Shown here: positions 6,559 to 14,466 of the stretch, in pieces
Numbering within the stretch: the stretch's first letter is position 1
How the letters are laid out: every line of letters begins with the position of its first letter
Assembly: GCA_030592985.1 (NCBI GenBank)
Contig: JAUVIB010000010.1
Span: forward strand, 1 to 20,738
Origin: Calditrichaceae bacterium
GTDB lineage: Bacteria > Calditrichota > Calditrichia > Calditrichales > Calditrichaceae
Direction: 5' to 3'
DNA: 20,738 nucleotides
Translations under genes and position numbers: made by a program
The notes under the pieces: generated by a model
The model's database searches: none
Told to the model about the DNA's origin: nothing
The model's input: only the letters and a program-made list of their open reading frames with translations

Positions 6559-6792
6559 TTATTTTTTAGTATCTGAATCTTTTATTAGAATAGCCGCAGG
6601 AAAAACAATAAGGTAAGCAAATACTAAAATAATAGGAGCTAACGTTAATGACACAAAACCATAAACCGGTGGTTGTGCCATTAATATGTAACCAATTATC
6701 AACAGAGCGATTCCACTAAGAAAGAGATAGATATTTTTCTTTCCTAAATGAATCCCTCGAATAACTTCTTCTGTTTTTGTTTTTTTTGCCAT
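6559..6792 (-). CDS. DUF3098-like small two-helix membrane protein
   Basis: This 77-aa protein has a basic N-terminus (MAKKTKTEEV), a K-K-N-I-Y-L-F motif, one membrane helix at about 20-39 ending G-Y-I-L-M, a short loop and a second helix at about 46-69 containing L-A-P-I-I-L. That arrangement matches the DUF3098 family of Bacteroidota and relatives, whose function is unknown. The ATG at 6792 has no clear Shine-Dalgarno and directly abuts the stop of a 20-codon ORF that does have one. It is followed within 3 bp by tRNA-Val. Confidence 0.75.
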   Translation of the reverse strand: MAKKTKTEEVIRGIHLGKKNIYLFLSGIALLIIGYILMAQPPVYGFVSLTLAPIILVFAYLIVFPAAILIKDSDTKK

Positions 6793-6855
6793 CTATTTTA
6801 CCAGATATTTAATCTTTGTTTTCATTTTTATTTTAATTTTTAAAGAATGAATCAT
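6793..6855 (-). CDS. 20-aa basic leader ORF abutting the DUF3098-like gene
   Basis: The ORF starts at ATG 6855 (MIHSLKIKIK...) after GGGAGAG at about 5-nt spacing and ends in TAG directly before the next ATG (TAGATG). It encodes a Lys-rich peptide. The downstream gene lacks its own ribosome site, so reinitiation after this stop is the simplest reading. The peptide may have no function of its own. Confidence 0.4.
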   Translation of the reverse strand: MIHSLKIKIKMKTKIKYLVK

Positions 6856-6912
6856 ATTACTCTCCCATTTTTTATAAACGGTTGAAATATGATCTTCCTT
6901 AATGGAAAACTA

Positions 6913-6941
6913 AATATACAACCGCCTGTTATTACAATCAA
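6913..6941 (-). promoter_or_regulatory. Likely promoter for the DUF3098-like/tRNA-Val transcript
   Basis: Read leftward, TTGATT (6936-6941), a 17-nt spacer and TATATT (6913-6918) give a predicted start near 6906 and a leader of about 110 nt that contains the 20-codon ORF. The rest of this divergent spacer (6942-7026) shows nothing further. Confidence 0.5.
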
Positions 6942-7032
6942 ATAATTTTGGTTAATCAGAAAATGATACATCCGTAAGTTTAAAATATTTTTTTCTTTCC
7001 ACTGTGATTTATATCAAATAATAATTGCAATA

Positions 7033-7060
7033 TTGCCATAATTAATCTATTTTTTATTAT
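7033..7060 (+). promoter_or_regulatory. Likely promoter of the Mla-type operon, with overlapping palindrome
   Basis: TTGCCA (7033-7038), a 16-nt spacer and TATTAT (7055-7060) lie about 36 bp before the MCE gene start. The perfect 10-bp palindrome GCAATATTGC (7027-7036) overlaps the -35 box and could be an operator. Confidence 0.55.
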
Positions 7061-7095
7061 ACTCAATAACCAAGTTTAACTTATGGTATAACTAA

Positions 7096-8076
7096 ATGAT
7101 CACCAAGGCTCAACGAATTCGTCTCGGACTATTTATTACGGCATCAACAGTGTTATTTATAATCATCATCATTGCTGTTGCTGCGAATCAGTTATTCAAA
7201 GACAAAGATATATACTATATTTCTTACCAAAATATTTCCGTTAATGGATTGGATCGTGGAAGTTCGGTAAAATATCTTGGAATAAAGGTTGGTTCTATTG
7301 AAAATATTCAAATCGATCCAAACGATATTACCCGCGTTATAATCACCATCGCCGTTAAGGAAGGTACACCTATAAAAAAAGATGTATATGCTGATATTTC
7401 GACTATTGGAATTACCGGTATTAAATTGATTGAATTGCGCGGCGGCACCAATGAAGCCGAGACATGTGAGCCGGGTTTTTCCATACAGGCGGGAACATCA
7501 CTTACCGAAGAAATTACAGGTAAAGCTGAAATAATTGGTGATAAGATAGAACTATTACTAAATAATCTAATTAAAATCAGTTCCGGATTAAACAAAGATC
7601 AGATATCTGTGTTAATTGAGCAGACTTCTGAAACAGTTACATCCATTAACTCTATTCTCTCAGCAAACAAAAACGGAATTAGTGAATCTTTAAAGAATAT
7701 TGATGAGATTACCTCCAATTTAGCTACAGCTACCCTATCAACAAAAAAAATTGTTAATGAGATTGAATCAATTGTTGTATCAGATACTATCCGTGCGGCT
7801 ATTGGTAATATTGCTAAAATATCAGATAAACTTAACAAAGCAAACATTTATCAATTGGTGGGGAAGTTAAATGAAGCTGTTGAAAGGATAAATGATGTAT
7901 TGATGCAGATCGATGGAATTATAAAGAACAAAAAAGATAATATTATTAATTCTATAGATCAGTTAGAAGCAACCATCGAAGCATTAAATAGCGCCGCTCA
8001 AAGAATTGAAGAAGATCCGTCGATTCTGATAGGCGGATCCAATCCAAAGAATCCTCCTGATGACAACCTGGAGTAA
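7096..8076 (+). CDS. mlaD: MCE-domain substrate-binding protein of an Mla-type lipid ABC transporter
   Basis: This 326-aa protein is membrane-anchored by one N-terminal helix (about 9-30). An MCE domain follows (about 36-118), with the family hallmarks VNGLDRGSSVKYLGIKVGSI and GITGIKLIELRGG. The region 130-326 is predicted helical and coiled, with Ile/Leu heptads. It is longer than E. coli MlaD and is the kind of extension that forms a periplasmic needle or tunnel in other MCE proteins. MCE proteins form hexameric rings that carry phospholipid between membranes. No clear Shine-Dalgarno precedes the ATG. It is followed 2 bp later by a lipoprotein gene and then the permease. The substrate is inferred from the family. 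Confidence 0.92.
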   Translation: MITKAQRIRLGLFITASTVLFIIIIIAVAANQLFKDKDIYYISYQNISVNGLDRGSSVKYLGIKVGSIENIQIDPNDITRVIITIAVKEGTPIKKDVYADISTIGITGIKLIELRGGTNEAETCEPGFSIQAGTSLTEEITGKAEIIGDKIELLLNNLIKISSGLNKDQISVLIEQTSETVTSINSILSANKNGISESLKNIDEITSNLATATLSTKKIVNEIESIVVSDTIRAAIGNIAKISDKLNKANIYQLVGKLNEAVERINDVLMQIDGIIKNKKDNIINSIDQLEATIEALNSAAQRIEEDPSILIGGSNPKNPPDDNLE

Positions 8077-8078
8077 AA

Positions 8079-8693
8079 ATGAAAGTTATTATTAAAAAAC
8101 TTATTGGTTTATCTTTATTGACCCTCTTTATATCTTGTTCACAAGAACAAATTGTTCCAAAATATTATGTGTTAGAACCGATTCGGGAAATACAGAAAGT
8201 CAATAGTGAAAAAATACCGGTAAATATTATCATTAAAACCTTTTCAGTACCCGGAATTTATAATCAAAAAAGAATTGTTTTACGCCGTAACAGTAATGAA
8301 CTGCAATACTATTTCTACCACATGTGGGCAGAGAAGCCCTCGGTTGCCATACGATACTTTATTAAAGCCTACTGTGAGAATGCCACTGCTTTCAAATCAT
8401 GCAATTTAAATTCTTATATACAAAAACCAGATTATTTTATAACGGGAAGCATTGATTTAATTGAACGTAGAAAAATGGATGACCAGGAGTTTATTGCATT
8501 AAAAATGAATGTGGAATTAGTTGATTTTGCCAATAGTGAAATTGTGGTTACTCATAATATCCACCGGGAAGAAGCGATAAGCGATGGAACGGGTATGAAC
8601 GTTTTTGCCCAAAAGATTAGTAAAATACTAACAGAAGAGATGAATTCTTTTTTACAGAAAACAGAGACTTATTTTAAACAACAAGAGCGCTAA
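8079..8693 (+). CDS. ABC-type transport auxiliary lipoprotein (PqiC-like)
   Basis: This 204-aa protein has an N-terminal lipoprotein signal (MKVIIKKLIGLSLLTLFISC, Cys at 20) and a start of mature sequence, KYYVLEP, typical of the ABC_trans_aux family, in which K-Y-Y-x-L is followed by a short proline segment. This family accompanies MCE transporters as an outer-membrane-anchored partner (PqiC is an example). The gene lies 2 bp after the MCE gene, and its stop overlaps the permease ATG (TAATG), so all three are translated together. Family assignment is by motif and context. Confidence 0.85.
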   Translation: MKVIIKKLIGLSLLTLFISCSQEQIVPKYYVLEPIREIQKVNSEKIPVNIIIKTFSVPGIYNQKRIVLRRNSNELQYYFYHMWAEKPSVAIRYFIKAYCENATAFKSCNLNSYIQKPDYFITGSIDLIERRKMDDQEFIALKMNVELVDFANSEIVVTHNIHREEAISDGTGMNVFAQKISKILTEEMNSFLQKTETYFKQQER

Positions 8694-9769
8694 TGGAAAC
8701 ATATATCCTACCTGACGACCTTACTTTTCAAACAGCCCGTCAATTTTATGATGACCTTTTTCTGCTATTAAATAATAAAAATATAATCAATATCACCATA
8801 GATTTCGCGAATGTAAAAATAATAGATTCTGCCGGTGTTACGGTAATTTTAATGATAAAAAAATATGCCGAAGATAACAACATTACACTGAATATGTCAC
8901 ATCAGACATCGGAAGTTCAACGAACGATTGATTTATTCAAATTTGATAATATTCAAGATGAGAGTGAAGTAGAAACCATTTCTTTCTTTGAAACAATTGG
9001 TAATACAGTTTATTATCTTTATCGCCATTTTATAGAATTTTCTCTTTTATTCTACCGTGTTTCATCCTGGAGCATGTTTGCTATTGTAAAAAAAAGGCTT
9101 AGGCGGCATGGCGAAGTTTTGCGTCAGTCTCTGGAGATAGGTGTTTCCGCTCTACCAATAATTGCTTTAATTTCATTTTTAGTGGGCTTTATCCTCGCTC
9201 TTCAATCGGCGGCACAGCTGCGTCAATTTGGCGCTGATATTTATGTTGTGGATCTGGTTGTTATTTCCATGGTGAGTGAGATGGGCCCTTTAATGACGGC
9301 CATACTGGTTGCCGGCCGTTCCGGTTCGGCTATTGCTGCTGAGATTTCCAGTATGGTTATATCCGAAGAAACCGATGCGCTGAAAGTTATGGGCATTGAA
9401 CCGATTCCTTATCTGATTGTGCCGAAAGTATATGCTATTACGCTTGTTATGCCCATGTTAACGATCTTCTCAATGGTAATTGGTATCTTGGGTGGATTAC
9501 TGATAACCGTTACCTACCTTGATATCAGTATTCTTCAATTTTTTAATGAGGCGTTAGAGGCGGCTTATATTAAGGATATTATGGTAGGTATTACTAAAAG
9601 TATTGTTTTTGCTTTATTGATTGTAATAACGGGTTCTTATTTTGGATTTCATGCCAAAGGAGGGTCAGTCGGTATTGGTAAAGCGGCGACTTCATCGGTT
9701 GTGGCGTCTATTTTTTTAGTGATTGTAGCCGATAGCATACTCGGATTAATTTTCTATTTTCCTAATTGA
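8693..9769 (+). CDS. mlaE: STAS-MlaE fusion permease
   Basis: This 358-aa protein has two parts. Residues 1-90 are a STAS domain with a conserved D-S-A-G-V motif (45-49), like MlaB. Residues about 105-358 are an MlaE permease with five or so membrane helices and the family signature AGRSGSAIAAEISSMVISEE followed by LKVMGIEPIPYL. In E. coli the STAS protein MlaB is a separate subunit that regulates the ATPase; here it is built into the permease, an arrangement also known in other phyla. The ATG overlaps the stop of the lipoprotein gene. The matching ATPase gene is not adjacent; it lies 1.75 kb downstream beyond an unrelated ATPase. Confidence 0.93.
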   Translation: METYILPDDLTFQTARQFYDDLFLLLNNKNIINITIDFANVKIIDSAGVTVILMIKKYAEDNNITLNMSHQTSEVQRTIDLFKFDNIQDESEVETISFFETIGNTVYYLYRHFIEFSLLFYRVSSWSMFAIVKKRLRRHGEVLRQSLEIGVSALPIIALISFLVGFILALQSAAQLRQFGADIYVVDLVVISMVSEMGPLMTAILVAGRSGSAIAAEISSMVISEETDALKVMGIEPIPYLIVPKVYAITLVMPMLTIFSMVIGILGGLLITVTYLDISILQFFNEALEAAYIKDIMVGITKSIVFALLIVITGSYFGFHAKGGSVGIGKAATSSVVASIFLVIVADSILGLIFYFPN

Positions 9770-9865
9770 TAAAGGGGATTTGTTGTTTAATTTGGATTTG
9801 ATAAAAAAAATATTAATAAATTTTATGTAATAAATGAGGTTATTAATAGTTTACACATCTGGCAA

Positions 9866-9928
9866 TAGTGCTTGTGAGGTGTATAGGAAACCTCGAAAAC
9901 ACTACTATAACCGCTTTAGCGGTTTCCT
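9866..9928 (+). other. Structured spacer with mutually exclusive hairpins
   Basis: Two pairings compete. In the first, TAGTG/CACTA (9866, 9900) with inner GAGGT/ACCTC (9876, 9890) is followed by a tetraloop hairpin AACCGC-TTTA-GCGGTT (9909-9924). In the second, AGGAAACC (9885-9892) pairs with GGTTTCCT (9921-9928), which breaks both. No T tract follows, so it is not a standard terminator. It may be a small RNA, attenuator or mobile repeat. Confidence 0.45.
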
Positions 9929-9959
9929 GAAAATGATAAAAACAACAATAAATTAGTTA

Positions 9960-9986
9960 ACCTGATGTTGCTGCCGTTCCTCAGGT
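9960..9986 (+). other. Short hairpin in the spacer before the ORC-type ATPase
   Basis: ACCTGA at 9960-9965 pairs with TCAGGT at 9981-9986 across a 15-nt loop. No T tract follows. With the structured stretch at 9866-9928 and the promoter at 10026-10054, it accounts for most of the 330-bp spacer (9770-10099); no gene is seen in it. Confidence 0.4.
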
Positions 9987-10025
9987 GACTATATGTACTG
10001 CTAGCTAGATTTATTGATTATTATC

Positions 10026-10058
10026 TTGACTAAAATATATTAATACACTAAATTTAGT
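10026..10058 (+). promoter_or_regulatory. Promoter of the ORC-type ATPase with a 12-bp palindrome over the -10
   Basis: TTGACT (10026-10031), a 17-nt spacer and TAAATT (10049-10054) form a promoter about 45 bp before the gene. A perfect palindrome ACTAAATTTAGT (10047-10058) covers the -10 box, the position of a repressor operator. Confidence 0.6.
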
Positions 10059-10099
10059 AATGTAAATAAATTTATATATTTTTATAAGGAGTACTAATT

Positions 10100-11329
10100 T
10101 TGGTAAATGAAGTATTCTCTAATCCGTTCAAACCAGGTGCAGGTCATAAACCCCCATATCTTGCAGGTAGAATTGAAGAGACGAATGAATTTAAAAAATT
10201 AATTAAACAAAAAATCATTTTAGAAAACATGGTTCTTACAGGTCTTCGAGGTTCAGGTAAAACAGTTTTATTAGATACTTTTAAACCCCTTGCTATTCAA
10301 AAAGGTTGGCTTTGGGTTGGAACTGATCTTTCGGAGTCCGCTAGTGTAAATGAGCAAACACTTGCTCTTCGTCTTCTTACTGATCTTTCAATTGTTACTT
10401 CAAATATTGTAATTGGAAAAAAGGAACAACAAAAACTTGGTTTTGCTCCAGAAAAAATAATTATTGAACAGAAACTAAATTACCTCACTTTGACTGAAAT
10501 GTATAATAAATTCCCAGGCTTGGTCTCTGATAAAATCAAGGGAATACTTGAATTTGTTTGGTCATGCTTAAAAGATTATGATGTTAAAGGTATTATTTTT
10601 GCATATGATGAGGCACAAGCCTTATCTGATCATGCTCAGAAAGAACAATATCCCCTTGCATTGATATTAGATGTTTTTCAATCGATTCAGAAAAAAGATA
10701 TTCCATTCATGCTAGTTTTAACGGGCCTTCCAACTTTGTTTCCAAAATTAGTTGAGGCCAGAACTTTTGCAGAACGAATGTTTCGAGTCATTTTTATAGA
10801 CAGACTTTCAAAATCTGAAAGTCGGGATGCTATTTTAGAACCAATTAATAAAGGTGGTTGTCCTATACACTTTACCAAATCATCAGTCACCCTTGTTGTA
10901 AAGGAATCTGACGGTTATCCCTATTTTATTCAATTTATTTGCCGAGAAGTTTACGACGTATTCCTGCAAAAAATCAAAGATAATAAGGAACCAAGTGTGC
11001 CAATTGAAGAAATTACACGAAAACTTGACAAAGATTTTTTTGCTGGAAGATGGTCAAGAGCAACAGATCGTCAGCGTCAGCTTTTATGCATTATTGCCCA
11101 TCTTAAAAATAATGATACAGAATTTTCTGTTCAAGAAATTGTATTTGAATCAAAAGAGCGTTTAAACAATCCTTTTAGTAACAGCCACATAAGCCAAATG
11201 CTTGCTACTTTAACAAATGCAGGTTTAATTTACAAGAATAGGCATGGTAAATATTCATTTGCAGTACCACTTTTAGGCCGTTTTATTTTACGTCAGGAAC
11301 AAGAAGTTTTTTCAAACGGTCTCGACTAA
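10100..11329 (+). CDS. ORC/AAA-type ATPase with C-terminal winged helix
   Basis: This 409-aa protein starts at TTG 10100, with AAGGAG (10086-10091) 8 nt upstream. The N-terminus N-P-F-K-P-G-A-G...P-P-Y-L-A-G-R is typical of free-standing AAA_16/ORC-like ATPases. Walker A is GLRGSGKT (48-55), Walker B is FAYDEAQ (D170, E171), a sensor-like strand is LVLTGLP (205-211) and an Arg-rich turn follows (RTFAERMFR). The last 90 residues are a predicted winged HTH (FSVQEIVFES...SHISQMLATLTNAGLIYKNRHGKYSF). Relatives are widespread, often mobile and poorly characterised. The gene has its own promoter and lies between the Mla permease and ATPase genes, so it appears to be inserted there. A DNA-binding or defence role is inference. 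Confidence 0.85.
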   Translation: MVNEVFSNPFKPGAGHKPPYLAGRIEETNEFKKLIKQKIILENMVLTGLRGSGKTVLLDTFKPLAIQKGWLWVGTDLSESASVNEQTLALRLLTDLSIVTSNIVIGKKEQQKLGFAPEKIIIEQKLNYLTLTEMYNKFPGLVSDKIKGILEFVWSCLKDYDVKGIIFAYDEAQALSDHAQKEQYPLALILDVFQSIQKKDIPFMLVLTGLPTLFPKLVEARTFAERMFRVIFIDRLSKSESRDAILEPINKGGCPIHFTKSSVTLVVKESDGYPYFIQFICREVYDVFLQKIKDNKEPSVPIEEITRKLDKDFFAGRWSRATDRQRQLLCIIAHLKNNDTEFSVQEIVFESKERLNNPFSNSHISQMLATLTNAGLIYKNRHGKYSFAVPLLGRFILRQEQEVFSNGLD

Positions 11330-11516
11330 AAATGATATATTTATAGATAGTGGATGATAACAACTAATTTATCCGTCACTTAGGTGTGTTAATTCAAACA
11401 TTAATCACTCGAAATTCTTTCATTCAAAACACTCAATCCATTTATGTTGCTTGTGATAAAAGGGCTCAATGTAAGATCAACTTAATAGAACAAAAAACTA
11501 TAGTTAAAATATAATT

Positions 11517-12245
11517 ATGAAAAAAACCATTATTAAAGTCAGACAATTGGTAAGTGGTTACGGGGATCGGATTATTATCGACAATATCGATCTTACTATT
11601 TACGAAGGTGATATTACCATTATCCTCGGCGGCAGTGGCGGTGGAAAAACAACGTTACTAAAAAATCTTATTGCATTGCTAAAACCCATGTCCGGCAGTA
11701 TTGAAATTTTTGGAGCAGATATTTATGATAACCATGAAGATAATAACCAAAATGGGAAAAAAGATATTGGTGTCCTTTTCCAGAATGGGGCCTTATTAAA
11801 TTCACTCACAGTAGGTGAGAATATTGCCATACCCCTGGAACAACATACCGATTTTAACAAAGAAATCATTAAGAAAATTGTCTCTCTTAAATTGCATCTC
11901 GTTAACCTGCCTAACTCTTCACATTATTTCCCTTCCGAGCTCTCCGGTGGTATGAGAAAAAGAGTATCTCTTGCCAGGGCGATTGCATTGGACCCTGTAC
12001 TTCTTTTCGCTGATGAACCGAGCGCCGGTCTGGACCCTCTATCGTCAAAATCTTTAGATAAGCTGTTTTTATCCTTAAAGGATAAATTAGGAATGTCTAT
12101 GGTGATCGTAAGCCATGAGGTAGACAGTATTAAAAGAATAGCCGATCAAATAATATATTTGAAAGATGGCGGCATATTATTTGCAGGGACATTAAATGAA
12201 GCCTTGTCCAGTGATATTGAAGAAGTGAGTAATTTTTTTATATAA
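11517..12245 (+). CDS. mlaF: ATP-binding subunit of the Mla-type lipid ABC transporter
   Basis: This 242-aa ABC ATPase has Walker A GGSGGGKTT (38-46), Q-loop LFQNGALLNSLTV (Q89), signature LSGGMRKR (142-149), Walker B with ADEPSAGLDP (165-174) and switch His H201 (VSHEVDS). The N-G-A-L-L-N-S-L-T-V segment and R-K-R after the signature are typical of MlaF. It powers lipid movement with MlaE and MlaD. The ATG has only an A/T-rich upstream and no Shine-Dalgarno. The preceding 187 bp contain only weak promoter candidates, so expression apart from the first three Mla genes needs explaining. Confidence 0.93.
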   Translation: MKKTIIKVRQLVSGYGDRIIIDNIDLTIYEGDITIILGGSGGGKTTLLKNLIALLKPMSGSIEIFGADIYDNHEDNNQNGKKDIGVLFQNGALLNSLTVGENIAIPLEQHTDFNKEIIKKIVSLKLHLVNLPNSSHYFPSELSGGMRKRVSLARAIALDPVLLFADEPSAGLDPLSSKSLDKLFLSLKDKLGMSMVIVSHEVDSIKRIADQIIYLKDGGILFAGTLNEALSSDIEEVSNFFI

Positions 12246-12252
12246 AATCTAA

Positions 12253-12286
12253 CCAAAACGTATCATTTCTCTAAAAACGGTTTTGG
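12253..12286 (+). terminator. Weak hairpin after the Mla ATPase gene
   Basis: CCAAAAC (12253-12259) and GTTTTGG (12280-12286) form a hairpin 8 bp after the stop codon, but no T tract follows. It may slow or end transcription before the next gene. Confidence 0.3.
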
Positions 12287-12334
12287 CTCCGGTCTATTCA
12301 AGTCAAGTGTAACTTACATATTGTGAATAATACC

Positions 12335-14266
12335 ATGTTCGCAAAGAAGCGCCACATATTTATTTGTTTATTACTTCTTTTTTCTCCGATGGTTGTTTTA
12401 GCGCAAATTGACAGCCTAAGCAGTTTATGGGCAGAATTTGCTGAAAATGATCCGGAACTTCTTGAAATAATTCAAAAATTATATGAAAATCCTGTTAATA
12501 TCAATCATGCCGATTTTAACAAATTTTCAGAAATCCCATTTATATCCGATACGCAAATTGACAGTATTTTATCAATCAGAAAAAGAATCGGTGGTTTTTC
12601 AACAAAAAGACAGCTACGCCCTGTTTTAGGAGGAAAACTCTACGACCAGCTAAAGCCCTTTTTTACAACATCTTCAAAGGTTAAGTATAGCGGATATCTT
12701 GCTCATAGGAACTACAAAATGCTGGCGGAACGAAGTGAATGGGAAGGGAACCTTTGGTACGATTATAATAAATTATATTATCAATTTAATAAGGATTTAT
12801 CCTTTGGAATCATTACTCAAAAGGACGCCGGAGAGACAAGTTTTTTCGACTATGCCAGTGGTTTTGTAGAATATAATAAAACTGATTGGAGAATAATAGC
12901 CGGAAAGTACTATCTGAAATTTGGCGAAGGACTTACTTTTTCCAACCCCTTTGGATCACATAAAAGCGCGCTCACTGTGAATCCTTTACGCCCGGGAAGC
13001 GATAATGGATATTCAAGTTTAAGCTCATCGGAGAACAACGGTCAATTTGGCCTTTATTTTTCCTATAACCATTTCAGCAGAACTAATTTGCATTTTTTTT
13101 ATGCCAATAATTTAAGAGACGCCCGTTTCAGTTCGCTAAATCAGGATATTATTAGTATTAATTACAGCGGTTATCATCGTTCTGAAACCGAGAATGCCGG
13201 TAAAGAGAAGATTGGAGAAACTCTTTACGGATTAGCGTTCATTTATTCAATAAATCCTAATATTAAATTAGGAGGATTGGCGGCAAGTTATCAATATTTA
13301 CCGTCAATAGAATATAATGCTGAGAATGTAGGTTTAAACGATTTTCGCCGGCAATATTATAAATTTTCCGGTTCATCTCTAAAACAGTATAGCCTGTTTT
13401 ATAAGATGAATTATAGAACCATTAGCCTTAGCGGTGAATATTCCACCTCTGATAATGGCGCGCCCGGATTATCTCAAACCATATTTTTTCAGTTAAAAAA
13501 AGTAAAATTCGGCGTAAAATATTGGCGGGTAAATGCCGATTTCCAATCCCCTTCCGGAAGAATATTTGATGATTCCGACCCATTCCCGAAAGCTGAGGAA
13601 GGATTATATACAGGAATTAGTTACACACCTTTCAATAAATTAACTTTTAATTTATACCATCTCTATAAAAAAGATTTATGGCGCAGCTATTTTTACATCT
13701 TTCCGGGTGATTATTCAGAATGGCTTTTCCAGGGTGAATACCAAATGAACCCATTGTTATTGACCTTTAGATTTAAACAAAACGTACATAATGATTACAT
13801 TTTCAATTTAGCGGGAGGATATAGTGAGCAGAAGATTGATAAAAATGAATTCAGAGTTCAGTTACAGATAAAACCGGTTGCAAAACTAAGGATGATAAGC
13901 CGCTGGCAATATGTAAATGTCGATTATTATGAAGAATCGGGTTCTTTGATTTTTCAGGATTTCAGATATAAGTTAAACAGAAACTTTACAGTAAATACAA
14001 GGATTACATTTTTCAGGACATCTTCATGGATCAGCCGAATTTATGAATATGAGAGCGATCTGCCGGGCGCCTTTGCCAATTATCCTTTATACGGACAGGG
14101 AAGAAAATGGTATTTTATGGTGAGATGGACGCCTTTTCGGCCGATATTATTTTATCTTAAATATCGCTATTTGCATTTTGAAAACAGACAATTGGGAGAC
14201 ATATCTTTTAGGGAAAATGCTTTATTGAAAAGAGAGTTAAGATTTCAGCTTACCGTAAAATTTTAA
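12335..14266 (+). CDS. Helix-hairpin-helix plus outer-membrane beta-barrel protein
   Basis: The ATG at 12335 is chosen because it places a clean signal peptide at the N-terminus (MFAKKRHIFICLLLLF...VLAQ). A GTG at 12323 is an in-frame alternative, and neither has a Shine-Dalgarno. After the signal comes a ComEA-like helix-hairpin-helix segment (NPVNINHADFNKFSEIPFISDTQ, then ILSIRKRIGGFSTKRQL; about residues 50-95). The remaining 540 residues are aromatic-rich alternating strands (YxLKFGEGL, YKLNRNFTVNTRITFF) ending in a strand with terminal Phe (LTVKF), as expected for an outer-membrane beta-barrel. Large HhH-barrel proteins are known as uncharacterised proteins in FCB-group genomes. A role in DNA binding or uptake at the surface is only suggested by the HhH. 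Confidence 0.75.
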   Translation: MFAKKRHIFICLLLLFSPMVVLAQIDSLSSLWAEFAENDPELLEIIQKLYENPVNINHADFNKFSEIPFISDTQIDSILSIRKRIGGFSTKRQLRPVLGGKLYDQLKPFFTTSSKVKYSGYLAHRNYKMLAERSEWEGNLWYDYNKLYYQFNKDLSFGIITQKDAGETSFFDYASGFVEYNKTDWRIIAGKYYLKFGEGLTFSNPFGSHKSALTVNPLRPGSDNGYSSLSSSENNGQFGLYFSYNHFSRTNLHFFYANNLRDARFSSLNQDIISINYSGYHRSETENAGKEKIGETLYGLAFIYSINPNIKLGGLAASYQYLPSIEYNAENVGLNDFRRQYYKFSGSSLKQYSLFYKMNYRTISLSGEYSTSDNGAPGLSQTIFFQLKKVKFGVKYWRVNADFQSPSGRIFDDSDPFPKAEEGLYTGISYTPFNKLTFNLYHLYKKDLWRSYFYIFPGDYSEWLFQGEYQMNPLLLTFRFKQNVHNDYIFNLAGGYSEQKIDKNEFRVQLQIKPVAKLRMISRWQYVNVDYYEESGSLIFQDFRYKLNRNFTVNTRITFFRTSSWISRIYEYESDLPGAFANYPLYGQGRKWYFMVRWTPFRPILFYLKYRYLHFENRQLGDISFRENALLKRELRFQLTVKF

Positions 14267-14307
14267 ACAAATTAAAACAATAATTTTAGCCATAAGAATC
14301 GACTATG

Positions 14308-14327
14308 ACCGATATGGTTACCGATAT
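14308..14327. repeat. ACCGATAT direct repeat
   Basis: ACCGATAT occurs at 14308 and 14320, a 12-bp period, in the convergent spacer after the HhH-barrel gene. No function is evident and it may be chance. Confidence 0.3.
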
Positions 14328-14348
14328 TTTGTTTGGATATATTTTACA

Positions 14349-14384
14349 AACTGTCATTTCCCGGCCAGTCAGGAAATGACAGTT
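14349..14384. terminator. 13-bp-stem hairpin between convergent genes
   Basis: AACTGTCATTTCC (14349-14361) and its perfect complement (14372-14384) enclose a 10-nt loop. It lies between the HhH-barrel gene (+) and the caspase-like gene (-), so it is well placed as a bidirectional terminator, although T tracts are weak on both sides. The sequence also resembles dispersed CTGTCATTYCC palindromes, so a REP-type repeat is the alternative. Confidence 0.6.
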
Positions 14385-14466
14385 ATTATTGTGTTATTCA
14401 ACCTTTTATAAAACGAAGAATCATAAGATTAGTGATAGAATTATTTTATACAGTTGACAAATGGCA

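Noticed and set aside
9770..11516. Target-site duplication flanking the ORC-type ATPase insert (similar TGATAAA..GGG words near 9767 and 11452)
   Set aside because: The match is short and imperfect, so it does not support a transposition event.
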